A stretch of DNA of 45,318 nucleotides from Deltaproteobacteria bacterium (GCA_029860075.1 JAOUBX010000032.1:1-45318); one strand, 5' to 3'. Shown: positions 34,397 to 44,200, counted from the first letter of the stretch. The notes: generated from the sequence alone by a model not told the origin. Numbers and translations are program-made.

Positions 34397-36274
34397 ATGA
34401 ATAAAAACAACAAGACTGCTGTTTCAATAGCTTTAATTATCGTCATACTTGTACTCCTTAATCTAGTCAGTTCGGCGCTGTTCAGGCATTTTCGCATTGA
34501 CCTCACGGAAGAGAAGCTTTACACCCTTTCAAAAGGCACACAAAACATCCTGAGCAAGCTCGAAGATGATCTGAAATTTAAATTTTATCTCACTAAAGAA
34601 GCAACGGAGAGCATACCGGGAATCAAGGCCTATTCAACAAGAGTAAAAGAGATTCTGGAAGAGTACAAAAAACTATCGGGCGGTAAAACAACGCTCTTAA
34701 CTCTTAATCCAAAACCTGACACGGAAGAGGAGGAACTTGCCCAAAAGTATGGTCTCCAGAAGGTTCCCCTTCAAAAGGGAGAATCCCTCTACATGGGCCT
34801 TGTCATTGCTGATGAATCGGGCAACTCGGAGGTCATTCCTTTCTTTAATCCCGACAGGGAGAAGTTTCTCGAATATGATATCTCGAAGGCAATTGTCAAT
34901 ATCACAAATCCTGAAAGAAAAAATATCGGCATTTTGAGCTTCCTCCCCGTAACAGGCGACAAGCAGCAGAGCCCCTCTCCTTTCGGCAGGCAAAATCAGG
35001 GCGGTAATGCCTGGGCCATTATGGCGCAATTAGAGCAGCTTTACAAAGTGAGGGACATTCCTCTGGAGACGGAAAAAATCAATGATGACATTGACGTTCT
35101 GCTCCTCATTCATCCGAAAAATATCCCGGCTAAAACAAAAATGGCCATAGACCAGTACCTGCTAAAGGGAGGGAAAGTTGCCGCCTTTATCGATCCGAGC
35201 TGCGAATCGGACAGCCCGCCTCCCAATCCGAAAAACCCCTATGAGGCGGCCTTTTACGACAGATCTTCAAACCTGGGTGAACTTCTGGCGGCCTGGGGGC
35301 TCTCCATGAGTTCTGATGAACTGGCAGCCGACATGAACATTGCCGCCAATGTACGTAACGCCAACTACCAGGTCGTCCCCTACCCCGTTTATCTCAACAT
35401 AGGAGAGGAACAGTTAAAGAGCGATGAAATATTAAGTGGCGGCGTTGACAATATAGTGCTGGCTACGGCGGGAATATTAAGGGCGGAGGGTAATAAGGAC
35501 GGTATAGAAATAAGCCCTATTATTAAAACGACGAAAGAAGCAAACTTTATTAAAAAAGAACCTTTTATGAATCCCGACTCTGTTCAAAAAAATTTCAGGG
35601 CCGGTTCATCTGAACTGGTTCTCGCCTACAGGGTAAGCGGAAAGTTCAAAACAGCCTTCCCTCAAGGCATCGATAATAACGGCACGACAATAATGCCTGA
35701 TGTGAAAGAGTCGAAAGAGGCCTCGACAGTGGTTGTTTTTTCCGATGTCGATTTTATTACAGACAGGTTAAGCGCCAATGTTTCCACCTTTTTCGGACGG
35801 CGAGTGATAAACCTGATCAATGACAACCTTAATCTCGCCTTTAATACGATAGAAACCCTTGCAGGGTCGCAGGATCTCATCAGCATCCGTTCGAGAGGGA
35901 AATTCAACAGACCTTTTACCAAAGTAGCCGATATGCAGAGAGAAGCCCAGGAAAAGTGGCGATCCAAGGAGGCTGAACTTCAGACCAAGGTGGAGGAACT
36001 GGAAAGAAAGCTCTCTGAACTTCAGAGCCGAAGGGGCGACAAATTTAAAGGACAGGTACTCACTGCCGAGCAACTCCAGGAAATAGAAAACTTTAAGGCA
36101 GAAAGGCTTGATTACCAGAAACAGCTCCGCCAGGTCAGAAAAAACTTACGAGAAGACGTTGAAAACCTTCAAAGAAACCTGAAGATTGCAAATATCTGGC
36201 TTATGCCGCTACTTGTCGCTATTTCGGCATTTATTCTTCATATTACAAGATCCAAAAGGAGGAGAAGTCTATGA
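34397..36274 (+). CDS. GldG-like ABC auxiliary protein
   Basis: 625 residues anchored by an N-terminal helix (about 10-30) and a C-terminal helix (about 600-618), with a large periplasmic part between. The opening FRIDLTEEKLYTLSKGTQ is the classic start of the GldG/ABC_transp_aux family, and an IDQYLLKGGKVAAFIDPS segment falls near 250-270. A long coiled coil (about 510-595, EELERKLSELQSRRGDKFKG) precedes the last helix. It probably forms a periplasmic platform for the permease. GGAGG is 5-6 nt before the start; the stop overlaps the next gene by 4 bp. Confidence 0.88.
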   Translation: MNKNNKTAVSIALIIVILVLLNLVSSALFRHFRIDLTEEKLYTLSKGTQNILSKLEDDLKFKFYLTKEATESIPGIKAYSTRVKEILEEYKKLSGGKTTLLTLNPKPDTEEEELAQKYGLQKVPLQKGESLYMGLVIADESGNSEVIPFFNPDREKFLEYDISKAIVNITNPERKNIGILSFLPVTGDKQQSPSPFGRQNQGGNAWAIMAQLEQLYKVRDIPLETEKINDDIDVLLLIHPKNIPAKTKMAIDQYLLKGGKVAAFIDPSCESDSPPPNPKNPYEAAFYDRSSNLGELLAAWGLSMSSDELAADMNIAANVRNANYQVVPYPVYLNIGEEQLKSDEILSGGVDNIVLATAGILRAEGNKDGIEISPIIKTTKEANFIKKEPFMNPDSVQKNFRAGSSELVLAYRVSGKFKTAFPQGIDNNGTTIMPDVKESKEASTVVVFSDVDFITDRLSANVSTFFGRRVINLINDNLNLAFNTIETLAGSQDLISIRSRGKFNRPFTKVADMQREAQEKWRSKEAELQTKVEELERKLSELQSRRGDKFKGQVLTAEQLQEIENFKAERLDYQKQLRQVRKNLREDVENLQRNLKIANIWLMPLLVAISAFILHITRSKRRRSL

Positions 36275-37326
36275 AAAAGAACCTGCCCATTCTTGTATTT
36301 TCGACAGCAATACTGTTCGCCATAGCCCTTTTTATGCAGTCCCCCTCAAGCCATAAGGACCTCTCCGGTTCGAAACTGCTAAAAGACGCCAAGCTTGATC
36401 AGGTAAAAAAAATTATTATTGAAAAAGGGGACGAAAAAACAACGCTCTTAAGAAGTGATGATGGATACAGCGTCGAGGAGAAAGAAGGATACGGGGCTGA
36501 TACAGGCAAAGCAGATGCGCTCCTTGTGGAACTGCTAAACATGAAAGGAACGGAATGGATAACCTCTAAAAAGGAAAAACATGGAAACTTTGGACTTTCA
36601 GATGACAATAAAGAGGCTATTATTGTTACCCTCATTTCCAGCGGTGATGATAAACCGGGAGGGATCATCATCGGGAATGCCCCTAAAAACAGGGGAGATA
36701 ACCAGAGAAGCTATGCGCTTAACAGCTCACGCTATGTAAGGGCTAAAGGAAAAGCGGACATTTTCCTTGTTTCAAAGGTAACACCTCTACAGGCCAAACC
36801 GGCTGAATGGCTTGCAAAAGAACTTCTCCAGGTTAAAGGGGAGGAAATTGACAGCATCAAACTAAAGCATGACAGCAAGGGAGGTTCCTTTGAGTTGAGA
36901 AGCAGGGGGAGTAAGGAATTTGAACCCGGGGATTTTACCGTTCCCAAGGGGAAGAAACTCAAAACATACGTAATTAACGGCATAAGCAATGCCTTAAGTA
37001 ATTTACGCCTTACAGACAGCATGAGAAAAGAAAATGAAAGGGTAAAAGATCTCAGCTTTGACAATGCCTATGTGGCAGTGCTGAAAGATGGAAGAAAATA
37101 TGAGGTTCTTTCGGCGCAAAAAGCAATGGGGGGCCAAAGCAAACATTTCATAAAAATATCAGCTTCTTTTACGGGCGCCGGCAAGGAAGAGGAAAACACG
37201 GCAACGACACCCAATCCCCATAAAATTGCCATTGAAGACAATGAAAGACTTTCTAACTGGATTTTTGAGGTAACCGGTATCAGTAACTTTACCTATAAAA
37301 AAAGTGATCTTTTTGAGGATGAATAA
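36271..37326 (+). CDS. DUF4340-like membrane-anchored protein
   Basis: 351 residues with one N-terminal anchor helix (LPILVFSTAILFAIALFM) and a periplasmic repeat-like beta region. The pattern GYGADTGKADALLVELLNMK and GNFGLSD with ITLRS-like strands matches the DUF4340 proteins that follow GldG-like genes. It is translationally coupled to the GldG-like gene (4-bp overlap). Role in the exporter is inferred only from context. Its last codons, GAG GAT GAA TAA, form one arm of the inverted repeat shared with the convergent gene. Confidence 0.8.
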   Translation: MKKNLPILVFSTAILFAIALFMQSPSSHKDLSGSKLLKDAKLDQVKKIIIEKGDEKTTLLRSDDGYSVEEKEGYGADTGKADALLVELLNMKGTEWITSKKEKHGNFGLSDDNKEAIIVTLISSGDDKPGGIIIGNAPKNRGDNQRSYALNSSRYVRAKGKADIFLVSKVTPLQAKPAEWLAKELLQVKGEEIDSIKLKHDSKGGSFELRSRGSKEFEPGDFTVPKGKKLKTYVINGISNALSNLRLTDSMRKENERVKDLSFDNAYVAVLKDGRKYEVLSAQKAMGGQSKHFIKISASFTGAGKEEENTATTPNPHKIAIEDNERLSNWIFEVTGISNFTYKKSDLFEDE

Positions 37327-37349
37327 GGGGCAGCCCCTTATTCATCCTC
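37315..37349. terminator. inverted repeat holding both stop codons of convergent genes
   Basis: GAGGATGAATAAGGGG (37315-37330) and its exact complement CCCCTTATTCATCCTC (37334-37349) are separated by CAG. The plus gene and the minus gene therefore end on the same codons (Glu-Asp-Glu-stop). A 16-bp stem with a tight loop would form in either transcript. There is no U-run after it, so it is not a textbook terminator, but it probably ends or protects both messages. Confidence 0.6.
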
Positions 37350-37691
37350 TTCTATCGATACATTCACTCTGCTTGCGCAGGATTTGCAATAAAAAAACGC
37401 TTTAATAGCCGGCATAACCCATCTCTTTCTTTCGCATACGGGGCATTTCAAGGTATATACTTTCTCCCTCATATTGATAAGCATCATAAGGGCAAGGGCA
37501 TCGATGGCATAAGTCGATATAATAATGGGAATGCCGACAAGGGCGCCGATTATGGTCAGTGTCAGAAGAATTCCGATCAGATAAGAAGCCAGCGACAGTA
37601 CCAGGAGGACAAGCGCAAAAATGGCCCTCATAATACTGAAAGGGAGCAATGTCTTTCCCCCCTTAACTTCTACCGTATACTCTTCTTCCAT
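37338..37691 (-). CDS. small membrane protein with a C-terminal zinc ribbon
   Basis: 117 residues: two hydrophobic segments (about 20-48 and 48-70), then a cytoplasmic-type zinc ribbon with CPVC and CKSC near residues 83-106 and an acidic end. I recognise no named family. It converges with the DUF4340-like gene, the two stops lying 11 bp apart. The ribosome site is weak (GAAGG about 12 nt upstream). Function unknown; membrane-linked metal or RNA/protein contact would be speculation. Confidence 0.7.
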   Translation of the reverse strand: MEEEYTVEVKGGKTLLPFSIMRAIFALVLLVLSLASYLIGILLTLTIIGALVGIPIIISTYAIDALALMMLINMREKVYTLKCPVCERKRWVMPAIKAFFYCKSCASRVNVSIEEDE

Positions 37692-37782
37692 ATAAAGAAT
37701 AAGCCTTCTTTAGTATTCACCTGGAGCAGACAGGGGAAAAGGTTCAAATTTCAATGAAGGAATTCAGGAAAAACCTTTTTAT

Positions 37783-37812
37783 TTGACTGTATCCAATCAT
37801 CTATAGTATAAA
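37783..37812 (+). promoter_or_regulatory. promoter of the Cys-rich repeat gene
   Basis: TTGACT (37783-37788), 18 bp, TATAAA (37807-37812). Start expected near 37819; GAGGAG then stands 6 nt before the ATG at 37847. Confidence 0.6.
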
Positions 37813-37846
37813 GATTTCGTTACAAATACTTTCCGAGGAGTTACAT

Positions 37847-38095
37847 ATGACGGATTACGTAAAAACCTATTCATGCCCTGAATGCGGCAAGGAAGCAAGT
37901 GGCAGAGGCCACCTTTGCCATCCAAACAGGGAAGACATCCCTTACACCTGTGAATTTTGTAATAAAAACACTAACAATCCAAGACATATCTGCACTCCCA
38001 TGATTGAAAACCTGGAATACGCTTGCAAGAAATGTGGCAGAGTAGCTGTCTATAGTTCTCTTCTCTGTGAACCTGAAATGATCAGCATTGACTAG
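37847..38095 (+). CDS. 82-residue protein of three zinc-ribbon-like repeats
   Basis: 82 residues made almost wholly of three tandem units: YSCPECGKEASGRGHLCHP, YTCEFCNKN ... RHICTP and YACKKCGRV ... SLLCEP. Each has CxxC followed after roughly 10-12 residues by a third Cys (preceded by His in the first two) and Pro. A zinc site per repeat is plausible. I know of similar short proteins in other deltaproteobacterial genomes, but no function. It has its own strong promoter and ribosome site, and a bidirectional terminator follows, so it is a monocistronic gene. No signal peptide. Confidence 0.85.
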   Translation: MTDYVKTYSCPECGKEASGRGHLCHPNREDIPYTCEFCNKNTNNPRHICTPMIENLEYACKKCGRVAVYSSLLCEPEMISID

Positions 38096-38186
38096 TCTTA
38101 ACCCTGCACTATTTCAGGTCAATAATACCACCCGTTAAAATGGGGGAATACTTATACAGACCAAGCGCATGGCATGAGAATGTATT

Positions 38187-38221
38187 AATTTAAAAAGCCT
38201 CCCGGGGAGGCTTTTTAAATT
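38187..38221. terminator. bidirectional intrinsic terminator
   Basis: AATTTAAAAAGCCTCCC and GGGAGGCTTTTTAAATT make a nearly 17-bp stem with A-tract and T-tract flanks on both strands. It lies 92 bp after the Cys-rich gene (plus) and 60 bp after the histidine kinase (minus), so it can end both. Confidence 0.85.
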
Positions 38222-38280
38222 AAACCCGTCGATGGTCTATTTAACAAGGGATGTGACAGGCAGATTGATTAGTTTATAAC

Positions 38281-39129
38281 TTAGAGATTTGCCACAACGG
38301 GCAAAGACACTCTGAAGGTGGTTCCCTTCCCTTCCCGGCTCTTAACGGAAATACTGCCTTTATGCAATTCTACAATCTTTTTTACGAGGGCCAGTCCAAG
38401 TCCAATCCCTTCATACCCACTCGTTGCAGTGCAATCCCGTTGAAAAAAAGGCTCAAAGATCCGGGATATTCTCAGAGAATCGATACCCACCCCCGTATCC
38501 TTGATAATTATATCGATAAATCCATTACCCTTACTCTCTGTTAACATCGCAATATGTCCATCTTTCGAGGTAAATTTAATGGCATTTTTCAGTATATGAT
38601 TAAGCATGAGGATTAGCATCCCCCTTACACCCCAAACAGGATCGAGCTTTGCTTCACATGAAACCTTAAATGACAATCCATTGCTCTCTGCATCTTCCCT
38701 GATATAGTATGCCACATATTCTATTATGGAGTTAATCTCTATTTCTTCATAGTTTTCATTGCCCACTTCATCCTGAAGCGCCACCATATGAAGCAGGGAA
38801 TCAATATTAAATGCCAGTTGCCTGGAACATTTATGAATATCTACCATGATCTCCCGTTGCGACGGTGACAGATCTCCAAGATCATTATTCAGGAAGAGTT
38901 CCACATAACCGACAACAGGAGTAAGTGGCGTTCTAAGCTCATGAGAAATACTCTGGATAAACTCATTTTTCATCCGGTCGAGACTTTTAAGCTCATCATT
39001 AGCCTCGGTAAGCTCCCTCGTTTTCTGTTCGAGTTCGGCTTTCATTAGTGATAAATCACTTTCTGCCTTTACCAGGGCCTTTTTGTACTTATCAGTTTCA
39101 TTTTTATCGTTTATTCCGGACTTGATCAT
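38281..39129 (-). CDS. soluble orphan histidine kinase
   Basis: 282 residues without transmembrane or sensor domain. A 45-residue coiled coil (about 10-52) leads to the DHp domain with phospho-His in FIQSISHELRTPLTPVVGYV and to HATPase_c with HILKNAIKFTS (N box), IKDTGVGID (G1) and YEGIGLGLALVKKI (G2). All boxes look intact. No response regulator lies beside it, so its partner is elsewhere. It could be the output part of a split sensor or serve in a phosphorelay. The start codon has no clear ribosome site. Confidence 0.9.
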   Translation of the reverse strand: MIKSGINDKNETDKYKKALVKAESDLSLMKAELEQKTRELTEANDELKSLDRMKNEFIQSISHELRTPLTPVVGYVELFLNNDLGDLSPSQREIMVDIHKCSRQLAFNIDSLLHMVALQDEVGNENYEEIEINSIIEYVAYYIREDAESNGLSFKVSCEAKLDPVWGVRGMLILMLNHILKNAIKFTSKDGHIAMLTESKGNGFIDIIIKDTGVGIDSLRISRIFEPFFQRDCTATSGYEGIGLGLALVKKIVELHKGSISVKSREGKGTTFRVSLPVVANL

Positions 39130-39196
39130 AACCGCACTTGCAACACAGGAACTGCCCTCTATTTACTTAAAAAATAAATCCTTAACCTAATCCTAG

Positions 39197-39226
39197 ATTA
39201 TAGTTAATTGAGGATTCTCTTGTCCA
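39197..39226 (-). promoter_or_regulatory. promoter of the orphan histidine kinase gene
   Basis: Minus strand TGGACA (complement of 39221-39226), 18 bp, TATAAT (complement of 39197-39202), a perfect -10. Start near 39190, about 60 nt before the ATG. Confidence 0.6.
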
Positions 39227-39413
39227 GATCAAAGAGACATTATTCTTTTCGGCGCCCGGTAAAATAAAACCTGCCGGGAACCGCCAAATAACAAACATGG
39301 CATCACATGCATGCTATATAACATAAAAGCAGGAGGAAATAACAGAAATCAGCGCTATTGATACAGAGATTCATCTTTTGAAATAAAAGATTTTATAAAA
39401 CAACAGTTTAAAT
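39227..39413. other. intergenic region between divergent promoters, no gene seen
   Basis: AT-rich, no open frame of note. CCCGG (39255-39259) and CCGGG (39274-39278) form a short G+C stem, and GCAGGAGG (about 39329) resembles a ribosome site but no start codon follows. Confidence 0.4.
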
Positions 39414-39442
39414 TTGACTCTATTCCATAAGGGATTTAGAAT
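39414..39442 (+). promoter_or_regulatory. promoter of the radical SAM gene
   Basis: TTGACT (39414-39419), 17 bp, TAGAAT (39437-39442). This leaves a leader of about 150 nt before the ATG at 39602, in which I see no recognisable riboswitch. Confidence 0.6.
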
Positions 39443-39601
39443 AAAACATAATAAATATCTGTAATTAATCGTTAAAGCAGCCTTTTTCCTTCAAAAAATA
39501 ACATATCAGGCACACTATATGCAAAGTAATTATTCCATTAACAAAAACCCTTCTGTCAACACTCAATAAGATAAAAACAATTCCGGTTAAATAGGCACTC
39601 A

Positions 39602-41149
39602 ATGAAAAAAATACTCTTTATAACTCCTCCCTACCATGCCGGTGTCGTTGAAGTCGCCGGCAGATGGGTCCCTCTTAATATGGTCTATCTTACGGCGGCT
39701 GCAAGAGAGGCTGGTCTGGAAGTTCACCTTTATGACGCCATGACGAAAGGTGTGGGGCATGAGGAGATAAATGACAAAATCAGGGAAATAGACCCTCATT
39801 ATGTAGCAACAACTGCCATCACCTGTTCCTCACCTGATGCATTGCAAATAATAACAAACGCTAAAGATATAAATCCTGAAATTATAACGATAATAGGTGG
39901 AATTCACCCTACCTTCATGTTTGAAGAAATGTTTGAACTCTCCCGGGGAGCGCTTGATTATGTGGTTAGAGGTGAAGGAGACATGACGGTCAGGGAACTG
40001 CTCGAAACAATTGAAAAGGGAGGAGATCTTTTAAAAATCAGGGGGATTGCCTACCTGGAAGAAGGAAAAATTGTGAGAACGCCTGGACGGCCCCTTCTGA
40101 GCCCTGCCGAACTGGACAGTCTGCCCCAGGCATGGGATCTGCTCGACTGGGATGACTATGTCTACTTTATTCTTCCAAATGCAAGACTGGGAGCTATTGC
40201 CACATCGAGGGGCTGTGATAAGGATTGCAGTTTCTGCTCCCAGAGGATCTTCTGGGAAAAATCATGGCGAGGCAGAAGTCCCGAATCGCTTATTAAAGAA
40301 GTGGAACTGCAACACCACAAATACGGCGTTAACGTTATTCTTCTTACCGATGACTACCCCACCCACAACAGGGAGCGATGGGAAAGCTTTCTGGACCTTT
40401 TAATTGAAAAAGACCTGCCCATCTATTTTCTTATGGAAACGCGGGTGGAAGATATTCTTAGAGATAAAGATATCCTTCCAAAATACAGGGAGGCCGGTAT
40501 TATTCATATCTATGTGGGAACAGAGGCTGTCAACCAGGAAATACTCGATTACATCAAAAAAGACATTCAGGCCGATGAATCCAAAGAAGCGCTGAGACTT
40601 TTAAATGCGCATAATATTATAACGGAAACATCGATGATCCTCGGCTTTCCTGATGACACAAAAGAGTCCATTAAAGAAACCTTTAGAACGGCGCTTGAAT
40701 ATAATCCCGATTTCTGCCATTTTCTTGCCATCGTACCCTGGCCCTATGCCGATATCAATGAGGATCTGAAGGAGTATATTGAAGTTACCGATTATAGAAA
40801 ATACAACCTCATTGACCCCATTATTAAACCGAAAAACCTGACTATTGAAGAAATCGACGAAGCCATCGTTGACTGTTACAGGGATTTTTACATGGGAAAG
40901 ATGAAGGAAATGCTCAAAACGAAGGACGAGTTCAAACGTGAATACCTCATGACATCAATGAAGCTCATGATGAATTCATCTTTCCTGGTTAACAAGCTGG
41001 GCCATATGGAAGGTATGCCTGAAGAAATGAAGCTTCACATGGACTCGGCAGGCACTATGCATGACAAAATGGTTAAAATGAACAAGGGATTATTGGGAAA
41101 GCTTTTTTCTAAATGTCCCTTTGAATCGAAAAAAAGATCAGCAGGCTAA
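39602..41149 (+). CDS. B12-binding-type radical SAM protein
   Basis: 515 residues. The N-terminal Rossmann-like cobalamin-binding region (about 1-130: ILFITPPYHAG, MVYLTAAAREAGLEVHLYDA, TIIGGIHPTFMFEE) leads to a radical SAM core with the Fe4S4 motif in TSRGCDKDCSFCSQRIFW (CxxxCxxC, Cys near 206, 210 and 213) and later barrel strands (LLTDDYPTHNR, IYVGTEAVNQ, SMILGFPDDT). The DxHxxG cobalamin-ligand motif is not evident; the corresponding loop reads DAMTKGVGHEE. It resembles the BchE/B12-binding subgroup used in methylation, cyclisation and lipid modification, but the substrate cannot be named. Monocistronic, with weak TAGG ribosome site. Confidence 0.85.
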   Translation: MKKILFITPPYHAGVVEVAGRWVPLNMVYLTAAAREAGLEVHLYDAMTKGVGHEEINDKIREIDPHYVATTAITCSSPDALQIITNAKDINPEIITIIGGIHPTFMFEEMFELSRGALDYVVRGEGDMTVRELLETIEKGGDLLKIRGIAYLEEGKIVRTPGRPLLSPAELDSLPQAWDLLDWDDYVYFILPNARLGAIATSRGCDKDCSFCSQRIFWEKSWRGRSPESLIKEVELQHHKYGVNVILLTDDYPTHNRERWESFLDLLIEKDLPIYFLMETRVEDILRDKDILPKYREAGIIHIYVGTEAVNQEILDYIKKDIQADESKEALRLLNAHNIITETSMILGFPDDTKESIKETFRTALEYNPDFCHFLAIVPWPYADINEDLKEYIEVTDYRKYNLIDPIIKPKNLTIEEIDEAIVDCYRDFYMGKMKEMLKTKDEFKREYLMTSMKLMMNSSFLVNKLGHMEGMPEEMKLHMDSAGTMHDKMVKMNKGLLGKLFSKCPFESKKRSAG

Positions 41150-41245
41150 ATTGTCCCGATATCTGCATAGTCATCCATTGAACGTATATAAACTCCTGAC
41201 AGCGCCCCCATCAATAAAAACTTGCACACATGTATTTTTTAAGCA

Positions 41246-44200
41246 TCAGTATTGAATCGTTGTTAAGGGCAAAGCGCTCTTCCAGTATTTAACATCATCA
41301 AGCTCACCTACATAAGTCAAATTATTTAAGTCATAAAATCCATTAGCGTTCCAATAGGTATAACCGGCGGATGGCGTACCGCTTGTTGACCAAATCGGGC
41401 GGGCGCCTACAGCAAAAAATGAGCTTACATGCCTGCTGCCGGCAGGCAGGTTTCCACCCCAAAGATGCGGGTCGGAAAGCATAATGTAATTGCCGCTGCC
41501 GCCCATATCCGTTTCAGCCGCTAACTGACCATTGATATAGATCCTTATATAACGTCCGTCCCATGTGCCAACCACATGCTGCCACTGACCCGGCTGCAGA
41601 GCGACACCACCATATGTGGGCGCGCCGGAAGCTGCCGTCTCTGTCTGGGCAAATGCGTGAGTCCAACTCGTAGTCGGCATAATGCTACTTCCACTACCAC
41701 AGGCCCCCGTTATCCAACCACCCTGATAATAACCGGCAGGACTTACCGGAAGAACGGCTGCCGGCAAAGTGCCGCCCCAGGGATCGCACCTCGGATCGGC
41801 AGGATCGCCCACGGAAACCCAGAACCGCAACACATCATGGGTCGAATCTTCCGTTGAGCAGTTACCTGAGATGGGATTACCGTCATCACTAAAACGCATA
41901 ATGCCAAGGGCCCAGTTCTTGATCCAGAATTGGGTGGTCAAAATGTCTCGTCTCAGTTTAGTATTCAAGCCCAGCGTTTGACCTTCACTGCAACCAAGGG
42001 CCGTCGGTTTTATCCATACGGAAAATGAAAATTCACCGCTTTGTTGCATCTCCTGGACAATAACAGGGGCGCCGCCACTATTATATGTTGCCGGAGGAAG
42101 ACCGTCATCGGGATTAATGGTATAGTTCAATTGGACGGCCCCTCTGTCGCTGACCCGATCTAATCTGACCGCCTTATCGCCTGCTGCCGTACCCGGTTTA
42201 GTACTTGTTACCCACTGGACATTTCGGGTAAGCACACCGTGCATATCCTCTTGCGTGCCCAATGCGCCGGTACTGTCGGCAACAGCGCCCATACCTTCAT
42301 TGAAATCCCATTTCAATATAAGATCATTAACCGAGGCTTCCGGAGGCAGGGAAAAGGTGACAGCGCCGGTCCCGACGGGATTGCCGTAAAAGCCATAAAT
42401 GGCATCAGGAGCGGCGGCAACGGTGCACACGCCTATATCAGATTGATCGACAATAGCACTCATTGTCAAAATAGCGAAATTGTCGCCGGCTGTGTGAGTA
42501 ACCGATGATATCGTCCAGCCGCAACTCAAAACAAAGCCCTCGGCCAGAAGATTACCACTACCGTCGGGATTCGCGTAAGCGCCTTCAGCAAAAGTAACAT
42601 AAACCTGATTACTGCTATTGACTGTCCCGTTCAGTTTAAGCTGAAGACCACCATAAAGGACACTTATGATATCAGGCGGTCCGGTGAGGGTTGCCGGCCA
42701 TGGCCCGGCCGAGACCAACTGGGCAGGCAGTGCGGTAGGCGTATAGGACAAGTTATTGTATCCTCCCTTGTACCAGGCCCAAATAGAGAGTGGCTGGGCA
42801 GCCAGGAAATCAGCGCCCAGATCAGCCGCAATAGTCGGCTGACTCATAGTAAGCACAGCAATGGTATCACCGGCGGTATGCTCGACTGCAACGATGGCCC
42901 TTGGATTATCATCATTCTTATCGATGAGCCAGAAATCACCCGGTTGCAATGCGCCGGAGAGAGTATCCACAGAGAGATCGCTCTCATCGATCAACGTAAA
43001 GATACCCGGAGTGCCCATCCCAAATTCACTTTCCCTGAAGGTTACATAGAGTTTGTCCGAGCCTATGGGGGCAACCACACTCTCAATCTCCGGAGTAAAA
43101 TCCGGTGGGAAATAATTGTTCACATCCACCCGTTCAGTAAGATGAAGCTGGGTACCACTGCCGCTTTCACTACCAGAGTGGATGATCCGATGGAGAGAGT
43201 TCACTTCATGACAGGATGCATTACCACAACTCATACCTGCATGGTGGCCGCCATAGAAATAGTGACAGGCATTGCAGAATGAGTTCCAGTTGCCGCCATC
43301 AGTACAATTCTCACCGGGACTGGTACCGGAACCGCAGGCGCCGTTTTTATTCACCTGGAACCGCTCCCGGATCATTGAACCACGATTTGAACCATGCGCC
43401 TCGTGGCAATCAGTACACGCCATTACAAAGTTAATTCCCGCATTGCGCTCGGCGGAATCAAAAGGCCATCGCATGAAATGTCCGCCCCCGCGACCGCGTG
43501 AGACCTCATTCATTTTGAAGAGAGCATCGGGGCTGCCGCCATCCCCCCAGAAGCTGGACGCCAGTGGATCGCTCTCATTCATATTAAAGGGTGTACCGGC
43601 GATGCCAAAACCATGGCGGGCGCCGCACTCCACCCGCTGATTGGGCGGATCTACGGAGTTATCGGTACAACCGATGCCCTGCCCCCAATTAATAGGGGGA
43701 TTGACCGCACTCACCCGCTCAGAATGGCAATCCAGGCAGAAGGCGGAATAAGCCGGCAATACATCGCCGTCAAATTCAAATCCCGTCATCCCGCTGCCAT
43801 CCTTCGGCGGCTGATAGACCCCTCCCTGATCGAAGGGGAGACCACCGGAACCAAGAGTATAACCTTCGGCAATCTTCCGGTAGAAACCACCCGTACCGTA
43901 GCCACCCGTCTGCGCATAATAGTCCATCTTCTCCGTTGCATCGTCACCCCAGACCTCATTCCGGTTCGACGGCCGCGTGATGGGACTCAGGTTCTGCTCT
44001 GCATCCCAGTATTTCCCCGTTACAAGATGGACATTATGGCAGGAAATACACTCAAGGGTATAGGTCTTTCCACCATTGGAGAAGGAGGTTCCCAGATTGT
44101 GAATTTCCGATTTACTGAATGCCTCCTGAATATCATCTGCTGACTTATATCCGCCGGTCCTGTTGTTCGCTATAGCATCATTGACCACTCCCCCCTCGGT

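Noticed and set aside
43613..44143. 176-codon open frame antisense to the cytochrome
   Set aside because: Mirror of heme-motif codons on the other strand; no start signal or recognisable motif.
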